From Haemonchus contortus (Eukaryota; Nematoda; Chromadorea; Rhabditida; Trichostrongylidae), in assembly GCA_000469685.2 (NCBI GenBank), contig LS997567.1, positions 23,648,426 through 23,712,425 of the forward strand: a stretch of 64,000 nucleotides of DNA, in the 5' to 3' direction. This document shows, one piece after another, positions 10,745 through 21,132 of this stretch (positions within the stretch are counted from its first letter, which is position 1; the number at the start of each line of letters is the position of its first letter). The notes beneath the pieces are model-generated. The model was not told where the DNA came from. It saw nothing but the letters and a program-made list of their open reading frames with translations, and did no database searches. Position numbers and translations under genes: made by a program.

Positions 10745-10935
10745 TCTGCACTGGTTAGTTCTCGCATAAAAGCGAAAAAGTTACAAGAGACCTGGGGAAA
10801 GGGACCCGTAACTTTGTTCCCTGAACCGTTTCGCAGATTTGGAATCCAGATTTGGGATCAGCGTTCGGAACTACCTACGCCGCTATACATCTCATCTTGA
10901 ATAGCCACTGCGACTTGGTATCCTTTCCTGGTCAG
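10745..10935 (-). repeat. Right arm of outer Tc5-like foldback (X)
   Basis: Reverse complement of 6440-6612. The outer end reads ggtatcctttcctggt on the plus strand, the inverted form of the ACCAGGAAAGGATACC terminus. The X interior now consists of elements Y and Z. Confidence 0.7.
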
Positions 10936-11014
10936 CGCAGGCCCCGCCCATCGTGAGCGGGGCTTCGCTAGCCCATGCACGCATAAGGTACTGCTCACTC
11001 TTTCTTTTTTTCCC

Positions 11015-11392
11015 GGGTCCGGGAACTTCTCCCCTAACACGGCGTCGCACACGCCGCACCCGCCGCCTATCGCAGGATTGCGATGGAAGATTGGAGCGCG
11101 CAATTTGTGTGGTGGGGAGTCCTTTAAACATTTGAATTGGCCGGCCGCTCTCTTCAGTTCCAATGCGATTCTGATCGTCGTTTATATAGGAGGAGTCATT
11201 TGAATTGATCAAGTATAATAAACATGAAAACTAAAAAGAAACAGAAGAAAAAACGATAAAATCCAATGAAAAAGCAAGCCAGTCAAGGGAAAATTCCGCG
11301 TCCTATCGATTGGCGGGAGTACGGTAATTGCAGTGACGTTTGCCGCATGCCGCAAGGGAGAATGCCGCGATAGAGGAGAAGTTCCGTTACCC
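11015..11392. mobile_element. MITE family M1, copy 1
   Basis: A 378-bp element with short inverted ends (GGGTCCGGGAACTTCTCCCC against GGGTAACGGAACTTCTCCTC read inward). It is flanked by ttttttccc (11006-11014) and ttttttcct (11393-11401), an 8-of-9 match to a 9-bp target duplication. A near-identical copy lies at 49822-50200. The 9-bp duplication points to the Mutator superfamily. No coding capacity is seen. Confidence 0.8.
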
Positions 11393-13573
11393 TTTTTTCC
11401 TGGCCTCTGCGCCTTAATTGAATCGACTTATGAGTACATCTGAGAAAGTACCATTTTTCCCAGCTGTATGGACTTTTCGAAGCAAAATAAGGTGTTTGAC
11501 TGTTGGCCATGCCCATTCAAGCACTTGCTCCCTCCCCCGTGAGCGGAGCTCCGCAGAACCCGTATGTGCTCTGCTGATTTTCTCTTGGGCTCCACCCATC
11601 CCGAACTTGTCCCTACCTCTGAAGGTGTTTTTTTCCAGGTAAAACCGATAGACAGGCAAACATACATACGAACAGGCACACCAAACTTGTGGATTATATA
11701 TAGTAAGGATGGAAAATACGCGTCTAGTCCGGAAAATAGGTTAATGCGGAAGGTATTTTCGGTAAAAATCCTTCGTGGGTGAGAAGTTTTTCATTTCACG
11801 AAGCCTAACCTCCCTCCTCTCTCAGTTGGCTGCGAATGGACAGATGAAACGGTCGTAGTATAGGGATGTAGCACGACGATTAATAGCCAGGAGAACGTTT
11901 GGGCACAAGAGTTAGGTAATATTTCCCAATTTGAACGATCTGATGCCGTTTTGTGGATACTGATCTCTTGACACTAATAGGTGATCTCCATTCTAACCTC
12001 CTCCAGTTTCTAAGGGTTTGATTGTCCTGCGTCGTGGGAGGTGAGTTGTGATTTTCAGTCTGCGACGTCATGAATGGACTGGATATTGATTATTGGATCG
12101 ATATAAACAGCAACGGTTATGTTCCTACTTTATATTACTTCCTAGTAGGCTTACATGACATTTCACGTGAATCCACATCGTGCCTACGTGACTTTTGGAA
12201 GGATGCACATACGGGCATACAAACAGACACGCAAAGTTAGCGCTTTATATATATACCAGTCTTCAGATTTTATTTGGGAGGGAAAATGCATCGTCAGCAT
12301 GGAGATTGTCTGCAGTAGAAACAAAGGCCATAACATCTAAATGAGAACCTAACAATAACAACTTACTCGAACTACTTCTACGACATCGCGTAGCCTTCGC
12401 CTCTGGCTCTCATCCAACCTCTCATCAAGTGTTCTTTCGGGAAAGGTTTTAGAAGTGTTTTGTGCCACTGAGTTGGTGCTATTGTTTGGCTGTTTAATCG
12501 AAAAACTCGGCTGGACTTCTGCTCGAAACCATATATTCTCTAGCCACTTCATCCTCAGCGCTCACGTTCAAAACTTTTATCAGTAGAGGATTACCATGAA
12601 GACTTCAATGGACTCTCCTGTAATGAAGGTATACATGTAACAGCCAAAACCAAACCTTTACAATACGGTCCTTAGTGGCATACCCTTGCAAAACAGCATG
12701 GGAAAACTAGACTAGATCAAAGACGTGAGGTAGACCCTCGGCATTCCCTTTCTTTACCCCTAGCTGGGTAGCGACTTCACATTCTACTAAGACTCTGACA
12801 AGGGTTCATACATTCTAGTAGTGTCAGGGGTCGGAACGCACTCGATTATGTCGGTGCCCTTCATCTGGTACACACTAAAAGTAAAAATCAGTAGATTGGC
12901 ATTGTCATGTACCGTTTTGTACCCTGAGTGATTTCACTCACTACACGCGTGGACTCAACTAAAGGCCTATATTCTCATTGGCAATGGTTCAACTGCCTGT
13001 CTGACAAATTCTTATTGATATACCACAAATTTCAAGGCAACTATAAATATGTTTGACTGTATTCTGCACTGCATCAAAATTCAAAAAGATTTTGAGAGCA
13101 ACCAAAATTTTTATCGGAACAACAAATGCAACAATAATCAACAAGCCAACAAATACTTTTAAGAACCTTATCGAAACCGTTGAAGTGTGAAATTGTAATT
13201 AGCAACAACAGCAACACATGAATAATCTATGAGTAAAGTTATATTAGACAAACAAAATCACTTACAGGATCGCGCGGTTCGTCGATTTGCTAATTCAGCT
13301 CATACCGAACAATTCCCTATAACCTACAACGAAGCCTACGATATTGCGCTATGAAGGTGCTTCCTTATTACCATTCGTGGAGTTCGATTCAGATGCAACA
13401 ACTTCAACCTGAATTAAGAATATCCCCGGATTACCGGCAACCAAAAACTTTATAAATTAATTTCTGTAATGACAGATTGGACTTCACCAACTACCTGTGC
13501 TCGGAACTCCTTCACTTTCAGAAGCCGTTGTAAAGCATCAGCATGAGTGGAACGACATGCAGGAACAAAGAAG
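11393..13573. other. No clear gene; diverse repeat fragments
   Basis: A fragment of the GC-box family lies near 11530-11600 (gtgagcggagct). CA-rich tails ending in ttatatata occur at 11650-11703 and 12200-12255, like the tail of the 17.5-18.3 kb minisatellite. The 12600-13450 stretch is AT-rich and shows no coding pattern. One candidate small frame is listed separately. Confidence 0.5.
12349..12552 (-). CDS. Hypothetical 67-codon frame, possible exon
   Basis: A minus-strand frame starting with ATG at 12552 gives a hydrophilic, charged peptide with the stretch ERTLDERLDESQRRRLRDVV. A GTAAGT donor-like sequence lies inside the 3' end near 12362. I do not recognise a domain. It is one of the few open frames here not explained by a transposon, but no partner exons or promoter can be identified and chance is a real alternative. 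Confidence 0.22.
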   Translation of the reverse strand: MKWLENIWFRAEVQPSFSIKQPNNSTNSVAQNTSKTFPERTLDERLDESQRRRLRDVVEVVRVSCYC

Positions 13574-13970
13574 GGGGGGGCGCGCGATTCACGCGCCGAT
13601 ATAATGAGGTCATCGCGCACGCAGCACCGTTTCAGTACCTTTCTGTTGAGATGGACCAAATAAATTTACAGTAGTCCACGGCTTCACCATGAATTAGAGC
13701 AAATCTCTTTACTATGGCAAAAAAGCCCCTTCGAGACTGAGAATTCACCTCATAGGTCAACAATTTACTAGTCAAACGTTCAAAATAAGAATAACTTTAA
13801 TTTTTTCGATCCTAGTAAATGCAAACCATCTGTAAACGTGCATAGTTAGTCATTTCTTTACTTATTCTACTTATAAGTTCTTATAACTTCCGTTATGATG
13901 GTAAGAATGATGTTTTAGCGTGTTTTGTCCGATGACCTCATTATATCGGCGCGTGAATCGCACCACACCC
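13574..13970. mobile_element. MITE family M2, copy 1
   Basis: A 397-bp element with inverted ends of about 40 bp (cgcgattcacgcgccgatat block left, atatcggcgcgtgaatcgca right). It is flanked by perfect 9-bp repeats ACAAAGAAG at 13565-13573 and 13971-13979. A near-identical copy interrupts the Penelope-like element at 15185-15578. The 9-bp duplication suggests a Mutator-type origin. It is non-coding. Confidence 0.9.
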
Positions 13971-14031
13971 ACAAAGAAGTCCATAGAGTTGTTTTCTTTA
14001 ACTCTTCACGAGGTTTGTATACAAGCTTTAT

Positions 14032-14071
14032 TAGGCTGACGTTTCGGCGGAGTCGCCTTCTTCAGAGCCTA
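14032..14071 (-). ncRNA. Hammerhead-ribozyme-like motif, PLE-1 left end
   Basis: On the minus strand the core CTGAAGA is followed by a GGCG/CGCC stem II with an ACTC loop, then GAAAC and GTC. TAGGCT before the core pairs with AGCCTA after the cleavage-type GTC, forming stem I. Stem III is reduced to a C-G step, as in minimal PLE hammerheads, which are thought to act better as dimers. Confidence 0.7.
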
Positions 14072-14075
14072 GAAA

Positions 14076-16602
14076 GTGTTGGGAGGCTTCCCTCTATCTG
14101 ACGGCGCTCGATCGATCTTAGAAATGGGCCCAAGTTTTTCAACTTCGCAGTCCATTTCTACAGCTGTAATGCGAAAAGTAATGTGCAGTCTGCACGAACT
14201 TCAAGATCGACTCCGTTATAAGGCTAGGTGTGATAATGGCTCCTTGGTGGCAGGACGAGAGAGAAATGTGCTCAACATTCCCTTTCCAGCCACGTTTTAC
14301 AAACAGCAAGAACCACACATTGATTCTGACGCTAACTTCCGGATTTTGCCGACGAAACTTTTAAGGCGTTGTGGCTTCCACATCTAACATTTCGCGGGAG
14401 CAAGCACGTGGTATTAAGGAACTTCGAGAACTAACAAAGTCTCGAGCCATAAGGTTATCGGTCAGTGACAAAGGAGGAGAGTTCGTAGTGATTCCCAGAC
14501 AACTTGATTGTGAAATAACAGAACACCATCTGGGAGATACTTCTCTCTACCGCCCAGCTTCTGTGAAGGAATTCCAAACGCAGTTTCGAAGACTGAATCG
14601 GATGTGGGTTTCAGTAGCACGGTCAGCAGGATTGGATTCAACCTTGATAACGCGGCTCAAACCTGAGTCCCCTTGTTGTCCCGTCCTGTATCTGCTCATA
14701 AAGACACACAAGTTTTTGGATGCAGATGACTTAGCTTCAATCAACCCAACATCCGTGAAAGTCCGTCCTATCATAAGCTGCGTGGGTGGCCCTACTGACC
14801 GAATTGCGTGGTTTCTTAATACCATTTTAGTGCAGCTCCTCAAGTTTATTCTCTCCCACCTCATAAACACCCAAATGTTTCTGGATCGCCTTGGCGCACT
14901 GCACCTCAGTGGTTCGTGCGTCATGGAGTCCTTCGATGTATAAGCCGTTTACACAAATGTCAGCAATGGGTCTGCTATGGAAGCCGTGCTTGAGCTTCTT
15001 AGTCAGCATCAGAACGATATTGGTGTCGAGGGCTTTCTATATCCCAGCTGACGCGCTTGTTAAGGAGTGCCCCGGCTGCAACATTTTCATGTGGTCGGGG
15101 AGTTATCTCGCACAGACTAGAGGCTAAGCTATGAGACAGCGTTTAGCACCAGTTTTGGCCATATCATTTATGGCCAAGATCGAGGGGGGGCGCGCGATTC
15201 ACGCGCCAATATAATGAGGTCATCGCGCACGCAGCACCGTTTCAGTACCTTCCTGTTGAGATGGACCAAATAAATTCGCAGTAGTTCACGGCATCACCAT
15301 GAATAGAGCAATTCCTTTACTATGGCAAAAAAAACCCCTTCGAGACTGAGAATTCACCTCATAGGTCAACAATTTACTAGTCAAACGTTCAAAATGAGAA
15401 TAACTTTAATTTTTCGATCCTAGTAAACGCAATCCATCTGTAAACGTGCATAGTTGGTCATTTCTTTACTTATTCTACTTATAAGTTCTTATAACTTCCG
15501 TTATGATGGTAAGAATGATGTTTTTGCGTGTTTTGTCCGATGACCTCATTATTTCGGCGCGTGAATCGCACCACACCCAAGATCGAGGCGCCTGTATTGA
15601 AATACGAACTTACTTTACTGCAGGTGTATCGATGATTGCTTAATAGTCTGTGCAACACAGGAAGAAATAGATGTGTGTTTTGACCTGCTGAACTCACAAT
15701 CGGAGCACATTAAGTTAACTCGAGAAAAACCGACCGGAAACTGGCTTCCATTCCCAAATGTTCAAGTGAGGTTACACGGCGATGCGATTATTACGAAGTG
15801 GTACAGAAAGCCCAGCAATAAAAATATCATTGTCCATTATCACTCAGCTCATCCTTTTTACATAAAGCGAGCGGTTGTAAGGAATATGTTCCGCACCGCT
15901 AAGAAGGTTTGCACTGGGGAAGATGAGCGAAAAGAGTCGATTAAAATGGCATGCGATATTGCTTAAATGAATGGCTACCGCAATTTTCCAACTACAAGAA
16001 GAGCACCTTCAGGTGGCGTGATACTCAGACATGGTAGTACTTCGATCGATGGGAAGATTCCTTTCGTATTACCATTTATCTCTGATGAGGTCAGTGTCAC
16101 TATTAGGAAGTGTCTAAAGAGATCGGGCTTGGAAAATGTGGTTGCTATTGTTAACGTACCACCCCTCAATCTAGAGAAGCGCCTGGTTCGGAACAGGCTG
16201 TACGATCGCCTATGTACAACCTCAAACTGTGTGGTTTGTACGGCTGGAAGGGAAGGTGATTGTAACATGTCTGGGGTGGTCTACAAAATTACTTGCCGTG
16301 ATTGTGGGGAAGAGTATACTGGAGAAACGGCAAGACCACTCCACGTAAGGGTTAAAGAGCACATAGATGGTATGAAGAGATTGAACGAGTCCACTGCCTT
16401 AGGTAGTCATCGAATACAAAAGCACAACGGAGGCGTTTTTGAAGTCACCGTGGAGGTCGTGGCACAGGAATCGCAATTATCCGCGCGTAAAACCCTCGAG
16501 GCATTTTGGATACAAGTCACTGATCCAAAAATGAATCGTGGGGAAGAATGCCTCGCAATCACGCGGGAGCTGCGGCCTTGTATAAAGCTGGCCTTCCCAT
16601 AG
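14076..16602 (+). pseudogene. Penelope-like polyprotein: RT and GIY-YIG endonuclease
   Basis: The N-terminal region begins around 14076 (ILEMGPSFS block) and shifts frame near 14380. RT blocks follow: VSDKGGEFVVIP, YLLIKTHK, VRPIIS with GGPTDRIAWFLNTIL, and ESFDV near 14935 followed directly by a stop at 14941-14943. QTRGLAM...FMAKIE lies just before the inserted MITE. After it comes the catalytic block CIDDCLIV (usually YxDD) at about 15620, and then the thumb. A TAA at 15964-15966 separates the final part at 15967-16602. That part has a Cys-rich finger (TTSNCVVCTAGREGDC), GVVYKITC and EEYTGET (GIY-YIG halves), an Arg, the ALGSHRIQKH block and a C-terminal MNRGEECL. The GIY-YIG halves are VVY and YTG here. 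Domain order matches endonuclease-plus PLEs. Confidence 0.87.
15185..15578. mobile_element. MITE family M2, copy 2, inside PLE-1
   Basis: A 394-bp near-identical partner of 13574-13970, with the same inverted ends. The perfect 9-bp target duplication AAGATCGAG lies at 15176-15184 and 15579-15587. The duplication falls in the RT codons for Lys-Ile-Glu, and the RT frame resumes directly after it, so the insertion point is exact and followed PLE insertion. Confidence 0.93.
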
Positions 16603-16808
16603 AGACTCTGAATGAAGACCTACCCCAGCTGAGACTGGTCGATTATTATCATCGTCGGTTGCTGGTTGGTTTCGAAGAATCCACCGAAGAATCCACCAAG
16701 CTACGGTGAGCGGTTCTCCTTTAATCACCTGCGTGCCCTGAGGGTCTCGAACTTCAGTGTGGCAGTGGAGATGTTTGGTCGGATAGTCATGAATTGTTAT
16801 GTTCTTTC

Positions 16809-16848
16809 TAGGCTCTGAAGAAGGCGACTCCGCCGAAACGTCAGCCTA
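16809..16848 (+). ncRNA. Hammerhead-ribozyme-like motif, PLE-1 right end
   Basis: Plus-strand counterpart of 14032-14071. TAGGCT (16809-16814), CTGAAGA (16815-16821), stem II GGCG (16823-16826) with CGCC (16831-16834), GAAAC (16835-16839), GTC (16840-16842) and AGCCTA (16843-16848). Stem I is a perfect 6 bp. Stem III is minimal. Confidence 0.72.
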
Positions 16849-16894
16849 ATAAAGCTTGTATACAAACCTCGTGAAGAGTTAAAGAAAACAACTT

Positions 16895-17510
16895 AGTAGC
16901 AGAACAATTATGCCGAGGTTCATAGAAAGCCGTACGTAGAAGTTAGAGACGTCTATAGTTTTCTGACCATCTTCGTCCACTGGTGTCTCCATAGGTGTAA
17001 CATGCAGAGCACCGCCGACTGTCCCTCGAGCCTCAGGTCGTAGCAAAATTTGTTTGGCGTTACCTGAACTGTTCTTCTGAGGGCAGGGCAGTTTGTCTAC
17101 AGAAAGGAGATCAGCGCTATAAGTTAGAGCTCAGTTGTTTATAACGTGGGTCATCATATGCGTGAGTAAAACCGTTCTTAGAATCTTTCTCCTCGATTAC
17201 ACGACCAGTCGGGCTGCCCGGCTAACGCCCGGCTTCGGTCCTCCTTCCTGCAAGAAACTTGCTATGCGTAAATAACTCTTCGGATTCCCGTTTTTCCTTG
17301 GAAGCTCTGCCCCTCAGTATTAGTTCCGAATTGGGAGCGATTTTTTCTGTAAGCATCTTCGCTGTGTCCGGTAAGAACATCGTATAACATCACAAAGGCG
17401 ATTATTCAGAGAAAAAAGGACAGATGGGCCAAGGAAGCGTACCTCCGTGGAATTTTCGTGTAATTGGAATACATTGAACGCCCTATGGCCAAATTGTCAA
17501 TTGGTCAATT
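16895..17510. other. No gene seen
   Basis: Non-coding in all frames. The first part (tatgccgaggttcatagaaagccg near 16911) resembles tatggcaagattcatcgagagtcg next to PLE-2 at 42400, so it may be PLE tail sequence. The rest shows nothing recognisable. Confidence 0.45.
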
Positions 17511-18290
17511 TTCGCGCAATCCCCCTCCCTATGGGCGGAGTCTGGTACTGCTGCTCACCATAAGTGTTTCCATCCTGCCGCATGAACTCCTACTGAATTT
17601 GAACGTTCTAGGTCCACAGGGACAGAAGTTATCAATCCTCGCTCACACTCTGCCCACTGTGGGCGGAGTCTGGTCCTGCTACCACCATTAGTCTTCCTAT
17701 TCTGCCGCCCGTACTACATATTACCAGGTTTGAGTGCTCTACACGGGGACATGAGTTCTGAATTTTCGCTCGAACATTTATTTCTCACAAAAACCCCGCC
17801 CCCTTTAGGCGGAGTCTGGTCCTGCCACCCACCATTGGTGTTCCTATCTTGCCGCCCGTACTCCTACCGAGTTTGAGTGCTCTAGGATCACGGGGACATG
17901 AGTTCTGAATTTTCGCTCGAACATTTATTTCTCACAAAAACCCCGCCCCCTTTGGGCGGAGTCTGGTCCTGCCACCCACCATTGGCCTTCCTATCTTGCC
18001 GCCCGCACTCCTACCGAGTTTGAGTGCTCTAGGGTCACGGGGACATGAGTTCTGAATTTTCGCCCAAACATTTATTTCTCACAAACCCCGCCCCTTTGAG
18101 CGGAATCCGGTCCTGCCCCACCATTAGTGCTCACATCCTGCCGCCTGTATTCCTACCAAATTTGAACGCCTTCGGTCCACGGGGACAGGCGTTATGAATT
18201 TCCGGTCAGACACACACATACACACACACAAACACACCAACAGACACACTTAGCCGATTACGTAATTAGTATAGAGGATACAGTAGCGCT
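17511..18290 (+). repeat. ~145-bp GC-box minisatellite with CA-rich tail
   Basis: Five units are anchored by GGCGGAGTCTGG-like boxes starting near 17533, 17661, 17807, 17954 and 18098, giving steps of about 128, 146, 147 and 144 bp. Each unit carries a cctRccgcccgtactcctac block and a ggggacatgagttctgaatt block. The array ends in a CA-rich segment (18208-18250, gtcagacacacacatacac...) followed by ttagtata. It resembles a GC-box transposon end that has expanded in tandem. Confidence 0.8.
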
Positions 18291-18544
18291 CAAAATTCTT
18301 CGGTCAAACCCACTTTTTTCTCTGTGGAGCAAATCGAGCAAAATTTCGATTTGATAAACTGAAGAATATTTCGCAATACCTATTGCTTACCTATTACACA
18401 TCTTAACACTACTTGACTGCAAAGCAGCAGTAACCACGCAACAAGGGGAAGGTTTCTGTTGCAGTAGTAGACTTCGGTGAAGGCAAAGTTTATTTAGTTT
18501 AACAAGCGCTTTAGCGAGTCACTTTGTGTACGTTTTTCTCCATG

Positions 18545-18885
18545 GCTGCTTTCATAGTCCGCCGGCGTGCGTGCCGGCGTGCCAGCGTGCCGGCGTGCTG
18601 GCGTGCTGACGTGCTGGCGTGCTGACGTGCCGGCGTGCTGACGTGCCGGCGTGCCAAGAGGCAGTGCTAGGGGGAGGAGGGCGGCAGACGGCCGGTCGAG
18701 GGGTTGAAAACAAAGAAGAACAAGATCAAAAACCAAACAACTAGGGGCTCGTACAAATGGTTTTTGATCTTGTCTCTCCTTGTTTACAGCCCTTCGAGGG
18801 GCTTACCGACCGTCTGTTGCCCTACTCCCCCCTAGCACTGCCTCGTGGCAGGCCGGCCGGCCGGCGGACTATGAAAGCAGCCAAT
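18545..18885. repeat. Foldback with 8-bp minisatellite in one arm
   Basis: The arms (about 18545-18735 and 18755-18885) are inverted copies sharing ggctgctttcatagtccgcc, aggcagtgctaggggg and caagatcaaaaacca. The loop is about 20 bp. The left arm contains about 12 copies of GGCGTGCY/GACGTGCY (18562-18656). The right arm has only ggccggccggccgg at that position, so the array grew on one side after the inversion formed. Confidence 0.8.
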
Positions 18886-19107
18886 AACTGTGTTCGGCGT
18901 AACTGTGGACATAACAAAAAGAAAATACAAGGTGGGCAAAAATTATGATTACAGCGCTCATAGCGATTTTTTCTGAGTTCATAGCGATTCGTACGCTTTC
19001 TTCTATTTTACAAGGTAGATTACATTATTACCTTCCTAATGATACTAAAGTTTTGGCAGATTCTGAAAATAATGTAAGCGTAATTACCCCGTGAATAAAT
19101 CATCACT
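18886..19107. other. No gene seen
   Basis: AT-rich DNA without recognisable features between the foldback and a transposase relic. Confidence 0.4.
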
Positions 19108-19480
19108 TTGCATTTACAAGCACTTTTGGCACGGTGCATCTACAGACGACTCAGCGTAACAAGGCAGGGGGTACATCCGATTATAAGACGCTTTCGAGAG
19201 TTGGAAACAATTGGAGATAGGGGTGGTAAACCTAAAAGGGCTGCGGTAATATTCAGTCGGAGTTTTAAGGAAGCAGTGCGAAGGTCTGCGTAGCAGCGAA
19301 GTTCATTCTGAGCCCAAAATGACTGAATAAATGGATATCTCACGCAGTTTTCTGCGCGAAATTGTGAAGCATCAGCAGCAAGTGAAGACAAGGCCTTTAT
19401 ACGATTCAAGAGTGATTTCCCCAGTGAGCAGACTAAAAAGAAGAGAAATGTTGGCTCACCAAAGCTGCCCCATTAGCCTT
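19108..19480 (+). pseudogene. Tc1/mariner transposase N-terminal relic
   Basis: The frame at 19108-19293 gives IYRRLSVTRQGVHPIIRRFR followed by a GGKPKRAAV linker, the paired helix-turn-helix layout of Tc1/mariner transposases. After a stop, the frame at 19331 onward gives SRSFLREIVKH and a basic RLKRREML segment, matching the second HTH and the start of the linker. The catalytic domain is missing. It is distinct from the mariner at 49.2 kb. Confidence 0.6.
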
Positions 19481-19504
19481 ATTCCGTGTAATTTCACCAC
19501 GTTC

Positions 19505-19640
19505 AAGCACAGAAAAAACCTAACTCGTAGAATTAGCTTTACTATGTCATCACGAGACCAATATCAATTACCACAGAGTATAAGGATAACTTATGGGTAA
19601 ACCTATCACAGCTGCAACTAGTTCGTTGAGATTCCATACA
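19505..19640 (+). repeat. Dispersed repeat R1, copy 1
   Basis: Shares ctaactcgtagaattagc, gagaccRatatcaatta and tataaggataact blocks with 33715-33850 in the same orientation. No coding sequence or terminal structure is visible. Confidence 0.65.
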
Positions 19641-20781
19641 TACAACAGTCTTCGGCCAAATGTCTCTTCAGTCGTACTTTTCAGTCGTAGCTAATTTCCT
19701 TCTACTTGATCTAATCATACGAAATTTTAATATGTGTAGCATGGGTGTATTGTTAATATTCATCACTATTAAGTTGCAATCTGATCATGTTCCAGATATC
19801 CCAAAAAGCTTGGACTCAAAATAAATTGGAAGTACAGACACTGGTTCTTCTGGGATCTACAGGGTGGGCCAAAATTATCACTTCCCTCTGTATTCACGTG
19901 ACTGTCCGACTGTATTTCACTACTTCGGCAACGGATGGACAATGGACGGCTCAGGACATGGACAATGGACTCTGCGATGTCAGATAACTCGACTATTTTA
20001 AAAGTATATACTTATGAAGAGGCCGTTTCTCGATATGGTCCCTCGACACGTCAGAATCTCTTCATCACGGGTAGCGGTACAGTAGTACGTTACGCCTCTA
20101 AAAGTCTATAGGTAAGAAATACTGTGTGCATCCAGAGCACAGTCTTTTCTTGTGCAAAATGGTGTGCATCCAGAGCACCTTTTGCAGTTTATTCCATTAG
20201 AACAGTTAGTTCAACATGGTCCTGGCGACGAGCTCCCTTATATCACGGCCCACCCACATTTCAGCGTATAACCCATGGTTGGGTAGCCTCAAGGTGTTGA
20301 TAATGCTATTGATTATGAACGCCATTCGTTCAGCATTTTCTTTTCTTTTTTTTATCCCAGTTTCGAACAGACTTAGGGCATCCACCCACCTGGGTATTCA
20401 AAAAAAAAAAACAAAAAAAAACCAAAAATAGGATGATGAGGGTTTAGTTATTTACTAATTTTCCCCGAGGACAGCTTCGAGATTAGCGTCTTGTAGCTGG
20501 TCCTAGTGCGTTCATTGGTCGTATTATGTCCGACGGAGCACGGTAGTGCAAGGTCAAGTGTCAATTCCTAGGTTAATTCGAGCTTTGTTCATTGATCATG
20601 TTATATTAGAGTAGATTCGGCGTTATGGAGGAAGTACTCTAGAAAAAAAATAATAAAAAATACACCTTCCTTCAGGTTTTCTTTTGTATATATTATAGAA
20701 GTTATTTTATGTTACCTATAAAAGGCAGACAATGACCGCAAATCATTGTTCTGCATGACCACGACCCTGTCGAGTAGCTAT
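19641..20781. other. No gene seen
   Basis: AT-rich DNA with an A-rich run at 20401-20428. A ggtcctggcgacg word recurs at 20218 and 21530. Nothing else is recognisable. Confidence 0.4.
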
Positions 20782-21132
20782 GCTGAGTCATGCGCCAGCT
20801 CGAGACAGACATCAAGGTTTCATCAGCTCCGCCGACGCACCTCGTCACTATTTCATAATACTGAGGTAGAAACCTCAGTATAAAAGGAGCCGCCTCATGG
20901 AGTCGAGGTCGTCGTCTTTCGGATGTCAGCTTAGCCTCCAGGCTAATCCCGGCCCTTTGTCTAGGCTATCACCTGCCCTCACGTCCTGTCCCCCTTATGT
21001 CCTCTCTTGTTATTTACTAATATAATAAATAAATAAATATATATATATATATATACATACTCTTCCATACAGATAATCCTAAGTCCGCTACACCATCAAG
21101 TATAGGGTTCGCGAACCTATAACTTGATATGA
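20782..21132 (+). repeat. LTR-like repeat, 5' copy
   Basis: Nearly identical to 31660-32004, in direct orientation. It has an LTR-like layout: a TATA box (cagtataaaaggagcc, near 20880), a pyrimidine-rich stretch, AATAAA signals near 21025 with a TA microsatellite, and a 3' end that folds into a hairpin (ATCAAGTATAGG / CCTATAACTTGAT). It could be the 5' LTR of the BEL/Pao element below, or a solo copy. No target duplication is visible at the outer edges of the pair. Confidence 0.72.

Larger units (their letters stand above)
8103..10745 (+). mobile_element. Tc5-like foldback element Z, with transposase
   Basis: A DNA transposon about 2.6 kb long with inverted repeats of about 190 bp (8103-8300 and 10545-10745) that begin CAGAACGTGCATCAATGGCG. 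It encloses the most complete transposase of this family in the window. Its ends differ from those of X and Y, so it is a separate subfamily. It lies directly beside Y, and both sit between the X arms. I see no clear target duplication. Confidence 0.72.
13987..16894 (+). mobile_element. Penelope-like element (PLE-1)
   Basis: A retroelement with a Penelope-type reverse transcriptase and a C-terminal GIY-YIG nuclease. Its outer ends are about 91-bp inverted repeats (13987-14077 and 16803-16894), each carrying a hammerhead-ribozyme-like motif. It is split by MITE M2 at 15185-15578. Inverted terminal repeats and hammerhead motifs are established features of many animal PLEs. Frameshifts and stops show the copy is inactive. 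Confidence 0.88.

Noticed and set aside
11880..12071. 63-codon minus-strand frame with plausible composition
   Set aside because: Short, with no domain, and another frame of the same stretch looks equally protein-like. Probably repeat debris.
18494..18736. Repeat protein encoded by the 8-bp minisatellite
   Set aside because: The peptide pattern (Ala/Arg/His/Thr-rich) is a by-product of the 8-bp unit in a non-coding foldback.
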